A stretch of 64,000 nt of DNA from Trichobilharzia regenti (lineage: Eukaryota > Platyhelminthes > Trematoda > Strigeidida > Schistosomatidae), in the NCBI GenBank assembly GCA_944472135.2, contig OX235270.1:44454352-44518351 (forward strand), read 5' to 3'. Under the pieces are notes generated by a model, which was not told the origin of the DNA, searched no databases, and worked only from the letters and a program-made list of their open reading frames with translations. Position numbers and translations under genes: made by a program. This document shows, one piece after another, positions 48,008 through 60,839 of the stretch. Each line of letters opens with the position of its first letter. Position 1 is the stretch's first letter.

Positions 48008-48112
48008 TGTGGTCGGCCTGCGAAATTTAGGCTACCGATATCCACGCTGCAAATTCCATACTTGTACCAAAAATACAGTGTAAAATTAAGCTGTAATCGA
48101 AGATAAATAATA
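48008..48112 (+). repeat. S1 SINE body, 5'-truncated
   Basis: Body of S1 from GGTCGGCCTGCGAAATTTAG to the A-rich tail; the tRNA-like head is missing. Confidence 0.75.
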
Positions 48113-48560
48113 AAAATAAATTAGTACATCTACCATGACTGGTATCAAAACGAAGTTTACCATGGAAAGTTTAGTGTGATGTAGAATTGTTTTCGAATGC
48201 AAAAAGGTGGTCCAAACTTCCTAATTGCCAGGGCTTCCACAAACTTTTAGGTACGCCCCAAACACGTTTTATAGACAGATGTAAAAGACTTTTGAAAATC
48301 AAATTTATGTCCTATCTTTATGACATGTTTCGCAATAGAGGAGCTAGATCTCCTATTCTCACCAATATTAGGTTCTGGGGCTTCTTTTTGCTCCTGGAGC
48401 CACTTAGGAATATACTCTGAAGCCATTCCTTACACACATCGACGAGTCCTCCCTAAGTGGATATAGCAACCACTTCTAAGCCTAACGTTCATAGCTTTAA
48501 TAAATGTTGGACATTACGTTCACATAATTCCGGAATAATCCTGCGAATTGCTGTTGAAAA

Positions 48561-51500
48561 AACGCACACTCAGGAATATATCAAAAAGTGGGAAGTTTTG
48601 AAAGCAAACTAAATAACACGACAAAACGATGCACATCTCAGGTTCCCTTACGTACCTGATCACGACGATGTTGTTCAAGTCCAACTGAGCGATAGAATAT
48701 GTTGCAGTTTGCGTTTATCTCAGATAAATATCGGCAGGAAACAGTGAATGTTGCAGGTGATCACAAAACATATTGAAGCTTCTGCCCATTTGATAACACT
48801 AATCTTTGCTTGTATATATGGATTTCATTGACTTTTAGGGATCAAAACGCCACACAAAAGTGTAGAAGCATGCACGAATTAGATATCAACCATATTCTTT
48901 GGTTCTTGCAACAGAAATGGGTATTGCACAACAGCTGGTCAGGAAATTTACGACCGGTGATAGGTTGCTACTATACTGCAGGGAATCTGTCAAACTACAG
49001 TCCTCGAAATGTACGTGAAGCATACTCGGTATGCCAAATAATTATTGCATGAACCATATATTTAAGCCTCCTGCCTCACAAGCAACACGTAAATGCTCAA
49101 GAACAGTGTTGAACAATAGCCTTCATACACATTTATCCAACAAGAGCGAAATAAGCACCATAGTCACGTCAACTGCGTTTGCCTGCACGACTAGGACAGC
49201 TTGTCGACGGCCGTAATTTCCCGTGCCCACAAGTGAGATAAACAAGTGATTTACTCGCTTGCTATTGGCCAGTTTGTCATTCGAGCCGCGGTAATTTCAA
49301 ACATCAGTTGGCTGCTTGGAGCGTTTTATCGAGTCGGGTGCATGACTGACAAGACATACTATTAAATCTCAGGAGAGAAATGATATACCGGAGGATTTAT
49401 CTGCTGAATTCAATGAATCCATCCCAAATCAAGATCTAAGGACTTCACGGGAATACCAAGAATGCAAACAATGTTCCGAAGAGGTGACAACTTCAAGCAA
49501 CTTCAATTATTGCTTGACTGTTATTTTCAGAGGTTCTCAAATACGTATCAAATACACAGTGGTCCGGTTAATCATGATAAAAACGGCATGGTTGATGCAG
49601 CATACACGTATACTTGTGTATGTGTAGGTATGCCTACACGTACTGTATTTTTGTCATTTAGGTCGATAGGTAAATATCAAACGTCACATTAATATATGTG
49701 TAAAACTGGGGCACTGTGGTAGTAAGTAATTCCATATTAGTTTGTTTATTAGATGTATCACACAGTGAAAAGTATTGTATCAAACGTCACAGCAAGCAGT
49801 ATAGTGCATGTAGGCCACATGTGTTCAATTGACATAAACTGGGTCTCCATTCACTTTCAGAATTAATATTGGGTTCATTTGGAATAAACTAGTTGACCAC
49901 ATTAGTATTGAGAGAATGCAGTGAAAGTAAGTAAACACCTGCTTCATAAGATTAAGTAATACATTTAATTGATATGATTATATTATTGGTAGTCGTCTAT
50001 CTAAAATAGTAAGGAATTCGTTGCGATAATAATACCTATTATTATTTTTATAGTCATAATGAACATGAACGTCATTATTATTATTGCTGTCAAGACTCTT
50101 ATGAGAATTCTATGAACTGTATACGGACTGACGTGATTTTAATGCTTAATATCTGAATCTTGTCCCTTGTGCTTAGTGCAGTAGATTTTCAGACTTATAC
50201 CAGATATAGATTCTGACCATCTAACAGTATCACCAGAAGACTGTTTTAAGCTTTTCAGTTTATTGAATAGATTTTCGAACTGACTTTCTGCATTCATTTG
50301 ATGCACATGCCGCATTGGCGCACAAAGTTTGAAGCCCAACGATAACATCTCCATATGTGATTTCCTTGATGTGAAATAAGGTAAAAACCGCATTTGCAAA
50401 TCTGGTTCAGGTGGGAAAATATCACTGGTGACATTATGAAGTCAAGATTTGTGCAAAGTTCTATTTTCCTCATCTCGTACTTTCCTTAGCGTGTAATTGA
50501 AATAATTTAGAAGTTTTGTGTAGCATTATAAATAATAATGTATGAGGTTATTTGCAAGTGTAGAAAATTCGGTAATAATTTCTAGCTTTGAGCATGTATG
50601 AGACTCATTTAGGTATAATAAATTTGACCTAGTAGGTTACGAATGGTGCTTTCTGATTGATGTATGAAAAGATTCTGGAAATACATATGTTAGCAGCTAT
50701 TCTTTAAAAACTACAAACTGATCACATGTTTAGACATTCTGCACTTCAATTTCACTAGATTGTTTGATGCATTGATGGTGTTTTCCCCACGCAAATTGCG
50801 ACACAACAAGTCAATCGCATGTACACCCACGAACTACTTCGTCAATCGCGTATTTAGCCATTCAATCCATCACCACTAGGGTTTGTTCTTATGTAAACTT
50901 GTTGTCTGGGAAAAGACGTGACCACCACTGCTACAGAAGTATTGCTTGCATCCAGGGGCATTATCGTGTGAATAATTCTGCGGTTCGGTGGCATGTGTTT
51001 GCACTTGGTACAAACATTTTAATAAGTGGTGTCACGTTGGGACACCGGTTCGGATGTCTTGTGTTCACACTGCCAATTCCATCTCATCGGCGCCCATCCT
51101 ACTCACTACTGGTCAACCCTAAGTCTGTGTGGAAAACGTCCATGATGTGACGCTATGAAGTGGAGGATATTTGTTTGGGGCTAGTAAAAACACTGCGAAA
51201 ACAGTTAGAAACTCACAATTGTGCGTCATTTAAAGTCGTTAGGTTATTAGCAGCGTCATCAAAACTGATCGATGTCAGGTGACTAGTCTGAGTTAGCTGA
51301 AAATATGAAGAGGAGAGAAAGTTATTGAAACACAAACCGACCAAAAGTCTTTGAAATTACCACAAGAGTAGTTGCGATAAAGGTGGACGAAACGGAAAAG
51401 GTATGAGCTTATCAGGTTAGTGGGTTGTATATAACTGACCTCAAATGAAACTACTTACAAGAAGGATGTGACTTCAATAGTTTTTCAGGACAGACAGCGG

Positions 51501-52009
51501 GAACGTGTGGAAAAACAAAAGTTCAATCGGTTCGCGTCTGTAATCCTACGTAGACGTCGTATTATTTCTCGAATAGCTAACCGTGGTCTAATGAAGATGG
51601 CATTTGATTCTATAATTTTACCAACTGCGTCATACGACCTGTACTTCTTTTCTGAAATCGTGATGTTAGAATGCTGTGCTTTAGTACTTTTGCATAATTC
51701 GAAACTGGTCATAGTTCTTAAGAGGTACTTACTGTCTACCTTCACATAACAACTTAGTCCTACATGCTTTGATCTGCTGACATCAGCTGATCGAATTACC
51801 TGCGGCCGTATACGAACTGCCGACTACCAGGGGTGAGGATATACGTTATCGGGTTTTGAATTCACCGCGCTTCTGGTTTTTTCGTCTTTCATTGGCCAGA
51901 AAAGTGCCGGTCAGTTGGATTTTTGATTTGTCATTGGTAGGTACTGTCGTTTGCAGTTTTGTGTGGCTGTGTTATGCGTGGTTTGCAAAAAAACTTAATA
52001 ATATATATT
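48561..52009. other. Mostly unassigned stretch
   Basis: At 49700-49800 lies a decayed minus-strand PLE tail (GGGCACTGTGGTAG ... ATCACACAGTG). At 51488 a good acceptor (AGTTTTTCAG) opens a basic frame beginning DRQRERVEKQKFNRFASVIL that reaches a GT near 51731; it could be an exon, but no domain was recognised. A minus frame at 50139-50420, also behind an acceptor-like ACCTGAACCAG, is equally unassigned. Nothing else was seen. Confidence 0.3.
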
Positions 52010-52560
52010 TCGTAATAACAGGTAAGTTTACAAGAAATGCACGCCACTTTTAGAGGCACGATCGGTAATATTATAAATTACAACCCTGAAGTTTCATAAA
52101 TTCATCCTTTTTTAAAAGTTTAAACTGCTCACTTATTGTACAAGCTGTCAGAACGGGTTATTATGAACGTTAAATTGTAAACAGTTTATTAAGGTCACCA
52201 TAAAAGTTGAGCGAGAATCCACACTTCGTTCCATTTCCTGATGATAGTTATGACCCATCGATGAACAACATATATTTGAGCGAGAGCTATGCCCCACTTG
52301 ATTGAACGCTACTTCAGGAAGAGAAGAAAATCCTGTGCGGCTGCAAAATGGTGTAAAACGCAATCATGAATAGTACTTTATTAGAAGTATATTTACAAGA
52401 AAAATACAAGAATAAGCTATGCAGTACTCGGAATGGTAGTACACATATGCAATGTACGATGCTAAACATAACTGGTCTTACCATGGAAAACTTTGACGTT
52501 TTCTATGAAAATACAGTTATTCTCACACATGAGTGTTTTTATTATGTTTTTTCATTAACT
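52010..52560 (-). repeat. (ATT)n-tailed dispersed repeat, diverged copy
   Basis: Shares the opening AAGTTTACAAGAAATGCACG and CTTTTAGAGGCACGATC with the family, then differs from copies 1 and 2 but matches 58770-59570. It keeps the empty site of the solo LTR at 59133. Confidence 0.55.
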
Positions 52561-52976
52561 TTGACGAATATAAAAAAGAGATGAGGATCTAATTGAAAAG
52601 TAAATATTTCTTCGCTCAATCTTTCTCTTTTCTAAATGTCTAAATGGGGATATTTTCTATATTGAATATAAATGTACCATTTGACCATTCTAACATCGTT
52701 TCACTGTTTTCGTACAGATGCCATCCTCTTTTCGATGTACACTCTCTTGAGACTGGTTAGCCTTTATGGTGGTTATCAGTGACTACGATGCCGTGGGTCC
52801 CGACGCATTTCTCGAGTTGTAGTTACACGTACAGCATTTTCTACTTCGATATTTATCACTCACAAAGTCATGTATTCTGTGTCTCTGGTGAATTAACTGT
52901 GACAGGCTGTCGCAATATTGTGCTTCGTTAACAAGGTCTTTTTCTAGAATTTTATCTCAGGTAGTCAGTGCGATTA

Positions 52977-54288
52977 ATAATAATAATGTGTATTCTCATA
53001 TAAACATATAAATTTACATGAAAATGCATGCCATTTTTACAGGCACGATCATGTATGATATAATGACAAATCGTGGATTGTCTACAAGTTAATAATATCT
53101 CAACTGTTAAATATTATATATATATATAAATACACTCATTTTCTGAACCAGGCCGTGTAGTTATTGGATTGTACAGTTGTCCTCCAGGTTGGACTGGAAA
53201 ATCGACTTCGCTTCGTTTTCATCCCGTGGTTATAGGCATACGATAACCAACCAATGTTGAGGTAAGTACAACGTTTAAAGGGATTAAAAGCTGTTTTAGA
53301 AAAGTAGAAGTGCTAAGGTGAATAAATAAAGTGCAATGAAACAGGCAGTGCAAGTGTCATTAGAAAATTCATTTATAAAGGAAACTCCCTAGCTGACAAC
53401 GTTCATTTGCAGTGTATAATGATATCCATATAGTTCGTATTATCATGATGTCCACTTCTGGCATTAACATATTTATCATCATGCCGGTTTTATTAATTTT
53501 TAACTTTTTGTTCATTTGATGAACAACCGTATCCTACAGAGAGTAGGAATAGAATAAGTCGAATCAAATTCATAAAGAGCAATAAAATGCTAGCTTTAAT
53601 GGAATATAGTCAGAACCCAGAAAAGACGTTTGTCAGCCACGTCTCGTAAACCGTTAATGCCCAGCTCTTGCTACGCTGGGACTCACGCTGTTCCTCGAAG
53701 CTTCTCAGAAACGCTTAGTACGAACGGACGCAAAAACCAGAACCCAGTTTGGCGACTCGAGAATTAGTTATTCTAACACCAACATATAGCCAACTTTACA
53801 ACTAAGATTTCTGACGGTTTTGTACTTGCTTTCTGGCAGCGACCAATGAGACGATGACTGGTGTATTGATGCCTCCGCGAAAAGTTGGGGAAGTTGGGTT
53901 TGAGCAAACAACTACGAATCGATCGTTCAATCTTCAACTACCTTTACAACGTTATTAGAAAATGAATCATATATGACGTTGTGAATGGCTATCTAAAGAT
54001 CTGACATTGGATATCAAGTTACTCTATAAGATGCCCCATTAATCTCTGCAGAGCCCAAGCGTTCGCATCTCAACAGTAGGCTGAGCGAACGGTATATGTT
54101 TAAAGGCAGAAACATGATCTGTCTAGGCGTTCATCATTATCTTTTTGAAGATAATGGTCTAAGCTCTCATAAAAATCAGAAATATCTCGAGCCGTCAAAT
54201 TGCATATTGCTGATCCTGCAGAATGGGGCGATTCACCTTAGTGACCAGCACCATATCTACTGATCTGCTAGCGTCACCCTCCCTCGGT
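52977..54288 (-). repeat. (ATT)n-tailed dispersed repeat, copy 2
   Basis: Close match of 41014-42004, interrupted by a solo LTR at 53631-53949. Similarity ends near 54288, shortly before the second gag-only element begins. Confidence 0.75.
53631..53949 (-). repeat. Solo LTR of the gag-only family
   Basis: 319 bp, TGTCAGCC...TTTACA, flanked by ACGTT (53626-53630 and 53950-53954). Copy 1 of the surrounding repeat has a single ACGTT near 41669 without insertion. Confidence 0.9.
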
Positions 54289-54500
54289 TGGTTATCACGC
54301 ATAGTTCTTGAACGTCTTCCAAGGACAGTGTAAAGTCCAGTGTAGTTAGACCTGGACATTGACAGTTTCCGATAGTTTCTGATAGTTCTCCGGGAATTAT
54401 TCGTCTTATTTGTTGTCAGTTCGTCTTTCCTCGCGTCTGCAGGTCTTCTTTGGACAAGTGTTATTTGGAACTTTTCTGGATGTTTTGGTCAAGTTAAATA

Positions 54501-56487
54501 ATGCCTGAGTCAAAGAAAGGACAAAGCGTTTTGGGAGCAGACAGGAAAGCAAGCAATAATGAGTTGCCTGTTATAGTTAATGATGTGTGTGATGGTATGC
54601 ATGGTAACATTGATGTCCATGTTTCGCCGTCTAGGGATAAGAGGAATTTTAAGCTGCCTAAATATGATGATCACCTAAAAGAATACGTTGATTTCAATGA
54701 ATTGCATGAGTGAACTGAACACAAGTTCCGTCCTAGAGGTAATAGCGAGTGCCAACCACACCTCATAAACCGTTAATGCCCAGCTCTTGCTACACCGGGC
54801 CTCTAGCTGTCCCTCGGAGCTTTTCAGAAATGCTTGGTACTAATGGACGCAAAAACCAAAACACCGATTGGCGACTCAAGAATTCTTTATTCTAACACCA
54901 ACATATGAGCAGCATAATAAACTAAGGTTTCTGACGGTTTTTACGTGCTTTTTGAACAGCGGCCGATGAGACAATGACTGGTGTATTGGTGCCTCCGTGA
55001 AAATATAGGAAAGTTGGGTTTGAGCAAACAACCATCAATTGATCGTTCAGTCTTCAACTACACTGACTACCTACTTGACTGCAAAGGAAGTAGGTGAAGA
55101 TAAGCTCTCGTGTAGAGGACAAGGTATTATAGGAGGGGCTCGAGGATATACTGAGATTAGTGACAGATAGTGTCAATCAAGCTATGAGCACGTTTGGCAG
55201 TATATTGCATCCAATCCCTAGAATAGAGTAGTCTGAGAGCAAAACGCAATCATCTATGTCGACAGGGTCTCAGAGAAGTGGATATCGAGAAATCTTTATG
55301 GTGTCTAGTAATCCATATATTTTTAGTGAGTGTAACAGGTTTCGTGGGACATTTCCAACAGATAGGTTACAAGTTGCGAGGCAAACACGGTTGTGTTTTA
55401 GATGTTTGCAAGAAGTGCATACAAAGGCGAACTGTGAAGAAGTGACCAAGTTTAGTGGTAAGCTAAGTGCGAAATCAGCGTCATCTAGGTCTGACTCCGA
55501 ATTGTGTGACGATAACGGTGTGGTGAAGAAGCCTGTAGTTGCAACTGGTAAGCCATTGTTGAATAGAGTGTTACAGACGACACTGCAGTTTGTGCAAGAG
55601 GAGAAAGTTACAGTCTCAAAGGGCAGTTCTGACTCCAAGTTTATAAGGTATTATTAGTCAGAGTGGAGGTATAAAACCTTTATGAATTTGTCAGAAAGAA
55701 CCCGAATCGTCTACTGTCGTTATTAAAGAGTTTGAAAATGATGAAGTCGACCAGATAGATGACGGTAAACTGGATACTTGTAACAATAATCATGATGGTA
55801 CACATTTTTCTTTGGTTGATCATGATGAGATGAGCGGAATGACTACTACTGATGAGTTGAACAAAGGTTCTGTACACTGTGAACGTGAAGCAGAATTAAA
55901 TGCAGACGCTGTTGCAGAAAGTATGGATACTTGTGAGATCGTCAGTGTAAATGAAGCGCGTGTAGCCCACCTATCGACAGATGTTAAAGCTGAACTGCAG
56001 CTGAACTGTAGCAGTGGTAGTGATTTTGTGGTTAGACAACCGTCTAAGGGTCGAACAATGACAGCTTCTGATGCACCGCTAAGTTCATCAACTTGTGTCA
56101 CTCAGTCGTCGTTGGTGTTTTCACCCACATTGAAGGTGACGTCCATGAAATCATGTCTTTTGTGCTGTGACTGTTAGTATCGGTCCGTTTGAAAGGATGA
56201 AGGTCAATGGTCAGTTTAGGGAGGAAAGGCCAACCGTGTACGAGAGAGTAATTGTTAAACTGGCTTGCACGAATGAAGGCCTTTCAAGTTTCAAATTATT
56301 ATTTGAATCCTACTATCTTTGGTGTAGTTTACTCTGTTTCTACGCTTGGTTGGTCAGATACGTCGTATGTTTGTTACTCATCTATATTCTACGATACAAT
56401 GACATGGGCGTGTTACCATTCAAAGTTGAGGATATAGAGGATAGAAGGAAGTCAGCAAATGAACTCTTTGACGATTTTCCAACCTAG
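54501..56487 (+). pseudogene. Gag-like protein of the second copy, broken
   Basis: Starts with MPESKKGQSVLGADRK. The KLPKY block joins directly to DDHLKEY, marking a deletion. After the nested LTR the frame has stops, then an open part from 55256 with an intact zinc knuckle (C-x2-C-x4-H-x4-C: CFRCLQEVHTKANC, 55394-55435), an acidic region in several frames, and the tail SSFKLLFESYYLWCSLLC to a stop at 56487 with the same NELFDDFPT-type end as copy 1. Not functional, but it shows the knuckle that copy 1 has lost. Confidence 0.75.
54750..55067 (-). repeat. Solo LTR nested in the gag-like gene
   Basis: About 318 bp of the same LTR family, inserted in the codon run LEVIAS of gag. Comparison with copy 1 shows that the last bases of the LTR, the second target copy and a few gag bases (about a dozen in all) are missing on the right side, so no target duplication is visible. 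Confidence 0.8.
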
Positions 56488-57429
56488 GGAGTCAACCTGT
56501 AAATCCTACAATTCTTCGCATGTAGTACGTCGGTGCTCAGTCCATCGTACTTGGTGTGTGATTTTGTACACATGTTCATGTTGTATATACTGAATTAGCA
56601 TCATCTTTCATATATCTGTTGGTTCATTAAATTTGTGTTCGGACCTTTCTCCTCTTGGGCGTCAACCTGAGAAGGGTTGTAGGCCTACAGGTGTAAGTCC
56701 TACAGTTCTTCAAAGGAATTACAACAAGATATGATCTGTGAGGTTGTGTGTACTGTTTATATATATGTGTGGTGTGTCATATCAATTGATGTTTTTGGAT
56801 TAATTGTGTTTACTTTTTGTCTTTATACCTTGTTTTTATCGCTTAATTTTGTTAAAAGTTTTGTCTTGCTTACCTCTGAAGTTGTTTCGAGTCTTCTACA
56901 TTCGTGAATGAGTTGATTGATGTTAAAGACAGCAGATGGGTTGTGTACGCCGGGGAGGCCATTGCTGAGAATGACATGCACACCTAGATAAGGATTAGCT
57001 GTGGAATCAATGATTGAGAATGAATGATTCTATTTAGGCTATGGTCCTACACGCCGGGGAGCGAGAGTGTAGACGACTGAGGCTTGCATACGTCACCGTT
57101 ACTAGAACTGAGGCACAAGCGATTGCAGTGGTAATTGGTAGTGAGTAGATAAGAGGATGTGCGTAGAGTATCATGAGGTGCTGCTATGGTCACGTTGCAT
57201 TCTGCAAGAGTCATTCTAGCAAGTGGAGATTGTGTTGCAAGATGTCAAGAGGATACCTTTAACTGGAAGGCGCAGGTCGTCATTGATGTGTGAGGTTGTG
57301 CTGTGGGTATGCTTGTGGTGTGTTGGCTTTTCTGTTTGTTTTCCATTTCAGCTCTGTCCGTGTGACCCAGGTTCTCGCAATGGCATCCAAGTCAATGTGT
57401 ACTGGTCGTGATGGAAGAAAGGAATGGAT

Positions 57430-58769
57430 ATATGCTTAATCAATTCATGGGAATTCAATCTGTATTGCTATTAGGAATGTCGAGGCGTATTGAGGCCTGT
57501 CAGCTGGTTAAATTCAGTGAAAGCAGATGTGTTCGCATTTAGATAAAGACACCTGAAAAGCACTTACGAGTGTTTTACGACTTGTGACTGGACATATTTG
57601 CATAATTATTTGTAGGAATTGATTCACCATACAACAGCAAGTGAAGGTAAGTTAACTCGTGCACTTATAGCCATGCAGACATTCTTTTTTCCAAGTCGTG
57701 ACACCGCATAATTTCGAATGTGGGCATACAGTCTTTTGTACCTGAATTGCGGAAGAATTTAAAGGTGACGCGATTTGGACACCGGGCAGTTTCCGTCGAA
57801 TAATGGAAGATACTTCTCAAACGAAGACTTTCATCTTTGACTGTGCACAGTTCATACATATTAATAACTTTTTTGCCTTGCAGCGGAATAAAATTTTCTA
57901 TCTAATAATGTTGAGTTCTATTTGTTCTGCATGCGATGGTAGTACGGTATGCTTGACCGGTACTCCCTAGGATATTAACTCATTACTATACGTAAGTGTA
58001 ATTCTGTAGGAACACTATCGATCGATATAAGTGGTGAATTATAAGTACTTTAGTCAAGCCCTAACATTTGCCTATGGTTACGCAAGTACGTCTCTAAGTC
58101 ATAGGTAAATCTGTAGGGACCAATTACGAAAATACCTAACTTCAGCATTTGAAAAAGAATAACAGAACTTAAGCACGGCGATGGAGTTCGATTTCGTATA
58201 AGATTAAGTGCATTACTATTATTTCACTTAAATTGTGATTTTAATCCGTATGATTATACTGAAAATCGAAGTCTACATGAGACGAATAATTGAGTAGATG
58301 GAGATGTGGCAATCGTAGTAATTTTTCGCATACACTGATTTATGGTACCAGTTACTTTCGCTGATCTCATAGATAAGTCAGGCCTCCATCTCGTCAAGAT
58401 GAAAAATTTGGCTTCACTCAGATAGAATAAGAGAAGTATAGTAAGCGGGATGTGAAATATATTTACTGAAAAACAACAAGCAAGTGTCTGTACACAATTA
58501 ATTTTCGTAATTATTTTGGTGATGTGGAGTTGCTCTGACCAGGTTGACTAACGAAATCTGCAAATAAGTGAATAAAGTATATTTTTTTAAATCGCTGACG
58601 CTAGAAAAAGTAATATAAAAGTTAGACGCCTTATATATGTCTACCTTTGCTGAGAACGGTTCATTCTCCTTTCTCATTCTTTGGTCATGACAGCATTCTT
58701 CAGTGGTTTACACTGTCACACACATTTTTCATCTTGTAAAGTATAACACCAAACAAATGATAATAATTT
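57430..58769. other. Unassigned stretch
   Basis: No exon, RNA or repeat could be supported; short open frames lack known motifs. Confidence 0.3.
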
Positions 58770-59570
58770 AATGTCATATAAACGGGTATTTACAAGGGAT
58801 GCATGCCATTCCTGCAGGCGAAATAAGTTATGTTATAAACTGAGTCGTGAAGTATCATGAATTATTACTTTTTCAAAAGTTTGCTCAGTTATTCCACAAG
58901 CAGTCAGAACAGGCTATCATAAATGTTAAATCGCAAACCCTTCACAATGAACACTGTATATTTGGGTAAGGGCTTTTCCCTCATATAACGTCCTAAGAAA
59001 CTGCACAATGGCATTAAATACAATTATCGATAATGTATCATTGAAAGTTCACCGATATGATATATACGGCAAGTGGCTATACAGTCCTTGGAGTAGTAGT
59101 ATACATTTCCAATGTTTAATGCTAACCACATCTGTCAATGTAGTTGAAGATTGAACGATCAATTCATGGTTGTTTGCTCAAAACCAACTTCCCCAATTTT
59201 CGCGGAGGCATCAATACGACAGTCATCATCTCATCGGTCGCTGTTCAGAAAGAAGTCAGGAGACAACTGTCAGAAGTAATATTGTGATTCATTATTGTAA
59301 TATTTGTTCACAGACGTTAGTTGTAACATTGTTTATATGTTGGTGTAACAATAAAGAATCCTCGAGTTAACAATTGTTGTTTTGGTTTTTGCGTCCGTTA
59401 TTACTAAGCGTTTCTGAGAAACTTCAAGGAAATGCGTGAGCCCGAGTGCAGTAGAAGCTGGGCATTAACGGTTTACGAGACGTGGCTGACAACATCTATG
59501 TAAGCGTGGAAACTGTGACTTTTTTGATGAAAATACAGCTTTGTTCAAACACTGGTCTTGTTGTGCCTCT
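58770..59570 (-). repeat. (ATT)n-tailed dispersed repeat, diverged copy with solo LTR
   Basis: Matches 52010-52560, from CATATAAACGGGTATTTACA through TGCATGCCATTCCTGCAGGC to GATGAAAATACAGCT, with a solo LTR inserted at 59133-59491. Confidence 0.6.
59133..59491 (+). repeat. Solo LTR of the gag-only family
   Basis: 359 bp, TGTCAATG...GCTGACA, flanked by ACATC (59128-59132 and 59492-59496). The related repeat at 52010 has no insertion at the same place (near 52460). Confidence 0.9.
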
Positions 59571-60839
59571 AACCAAAACAACCGGACTTTAAGGAAGCAA
59601 CTAATAGGCACAAAGGGTACAGTTCAGCTTTAATAAAGGCACATATGGTTAAAATAAAATGGAGTGTAATGTTTTGGTGTCATACTGAAGTTTGAAAAGA
59701 GGATTTACAGATGTGAAAGGTAATAATAATCGAAACTGTTGTAATATTTTCTAGCTGTTCGAAATTTTTTCCCTTGATGCAATATCGCAGTTTACGGGAA
59801 ACTTTATTCTATCTTCGTTTTCGCCAGCTGTCCCTTCACGCACAACAGCATGCTGTAACTACATATACCCAAGCATTGTAACCTGAACACCATAATATCC
59901 CTACAGATAACTTGCTTAATAATAAATGCTTTAATGATATGAGCCATAAGTGCCCCACCATATTCTTCATAGCCACAAGTAATTCATTAAGGATCTCAGA
60001 ATGTCTTAGTGATCTGAAGATGAATAATTATTAGGACTGATAAAACTCAAGTAAAAGGTGTAGTAAATTCAGAATACAGCTGCTAGCTACTATTCGACAG
60101 AAAGCTGATACTAATTTTAAGCAGTTTGACATTTTAGAAGGACCATCCATAATATTATTCTTGTTCCAGAGCACACTAATATCATTATAAATTGATGCCA
60201 TTTAATGCACTGAGCTGCAGCAGTTTTCCGAAATTCCACGTGACAATGTAATTTCAACTGGTGGCAGATCTTCGGATGGGCAATTTTAACTAGGAACTTC
60301 ATGGAAATGGAAATTCAGTAGCTTGTTTCATTCATCGCATGATCTGTTCGATGTGTTGTGGAATATTTCTGTCACCATGGATGATAATAGAAGTGTTTAG
60401 CATCCTCAAAGCGTACATCTAACTTATGTCTGTGAGCTGTTCCTCTTTCAAATGCCTGATTCTCATACAATAACTGCTACAACAACAACCATTGCCTGTA
60501 GTCAATTTACAACTTTAAGATCTAAAACAACTCGCAAATAACAAAGCTTTAAGGCTTTTAAACTCAAATAGTAGTCTTTCTACGCAAAATGTCTTATAAA
60601 GGATGACTGTTGTTAGCAGTAAACCGTCTGGGATATCAAGACACTATTACGCATTGATACGATCACAACAGGGAAAAATATTGCTTTTCGACCACAGAAG
60701 CCTAGAGCTAGTCAAATACAATCTGTTTTCACAAAAAGTGAATGATAATAACGCCTCCATAGGCGTGAACGCGATAACCCATACAGTGTGCGAAAATACA
60801 TCGCGATAGCGTTTATCCTCATCCGACGACTAACCCCAA
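59571..60839. other. Unassigned stretch
   Basis: No feature could be supported. The right end may include 3' parts of the CR1 relic next to it. Confidence 0.3.

Larger units (their letters stand above)
43413..48560. repeat. Right arm of the large inverted duplication
   Basis: Counterpart of 26240-34800 in reverse complement. It lacks the 3.9-kb LTR element (empty site near 47049-47055) and has its own later insertions: an (ATT)n-tailed fragment at 45583 and a solo LTR at 46305. Matching stretches agree at most positions, with many small indels, so the duplication is older than these insertions. Confidence 0.75.
54350..57429 (+). mobile_element. Gag-only LTR element, second copy, decayed and without terminal LTRs
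   Basis: Internal region of the 3.9-kb element, from ATTGACAGTTTCC (end of a lost 5' LTR plus leader) to GTCGTGATGGAAG near 57420, where similarity stops before the expected 3' LTR. It lacks about 110 codons of the gag DUF1759 region and carries a nested LTR at 54750-55067. The overall layout, gag then hydrophobic tail then tandem 3' units with no polymerase, is the same as in the complete copy. Confidence 0.8.
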
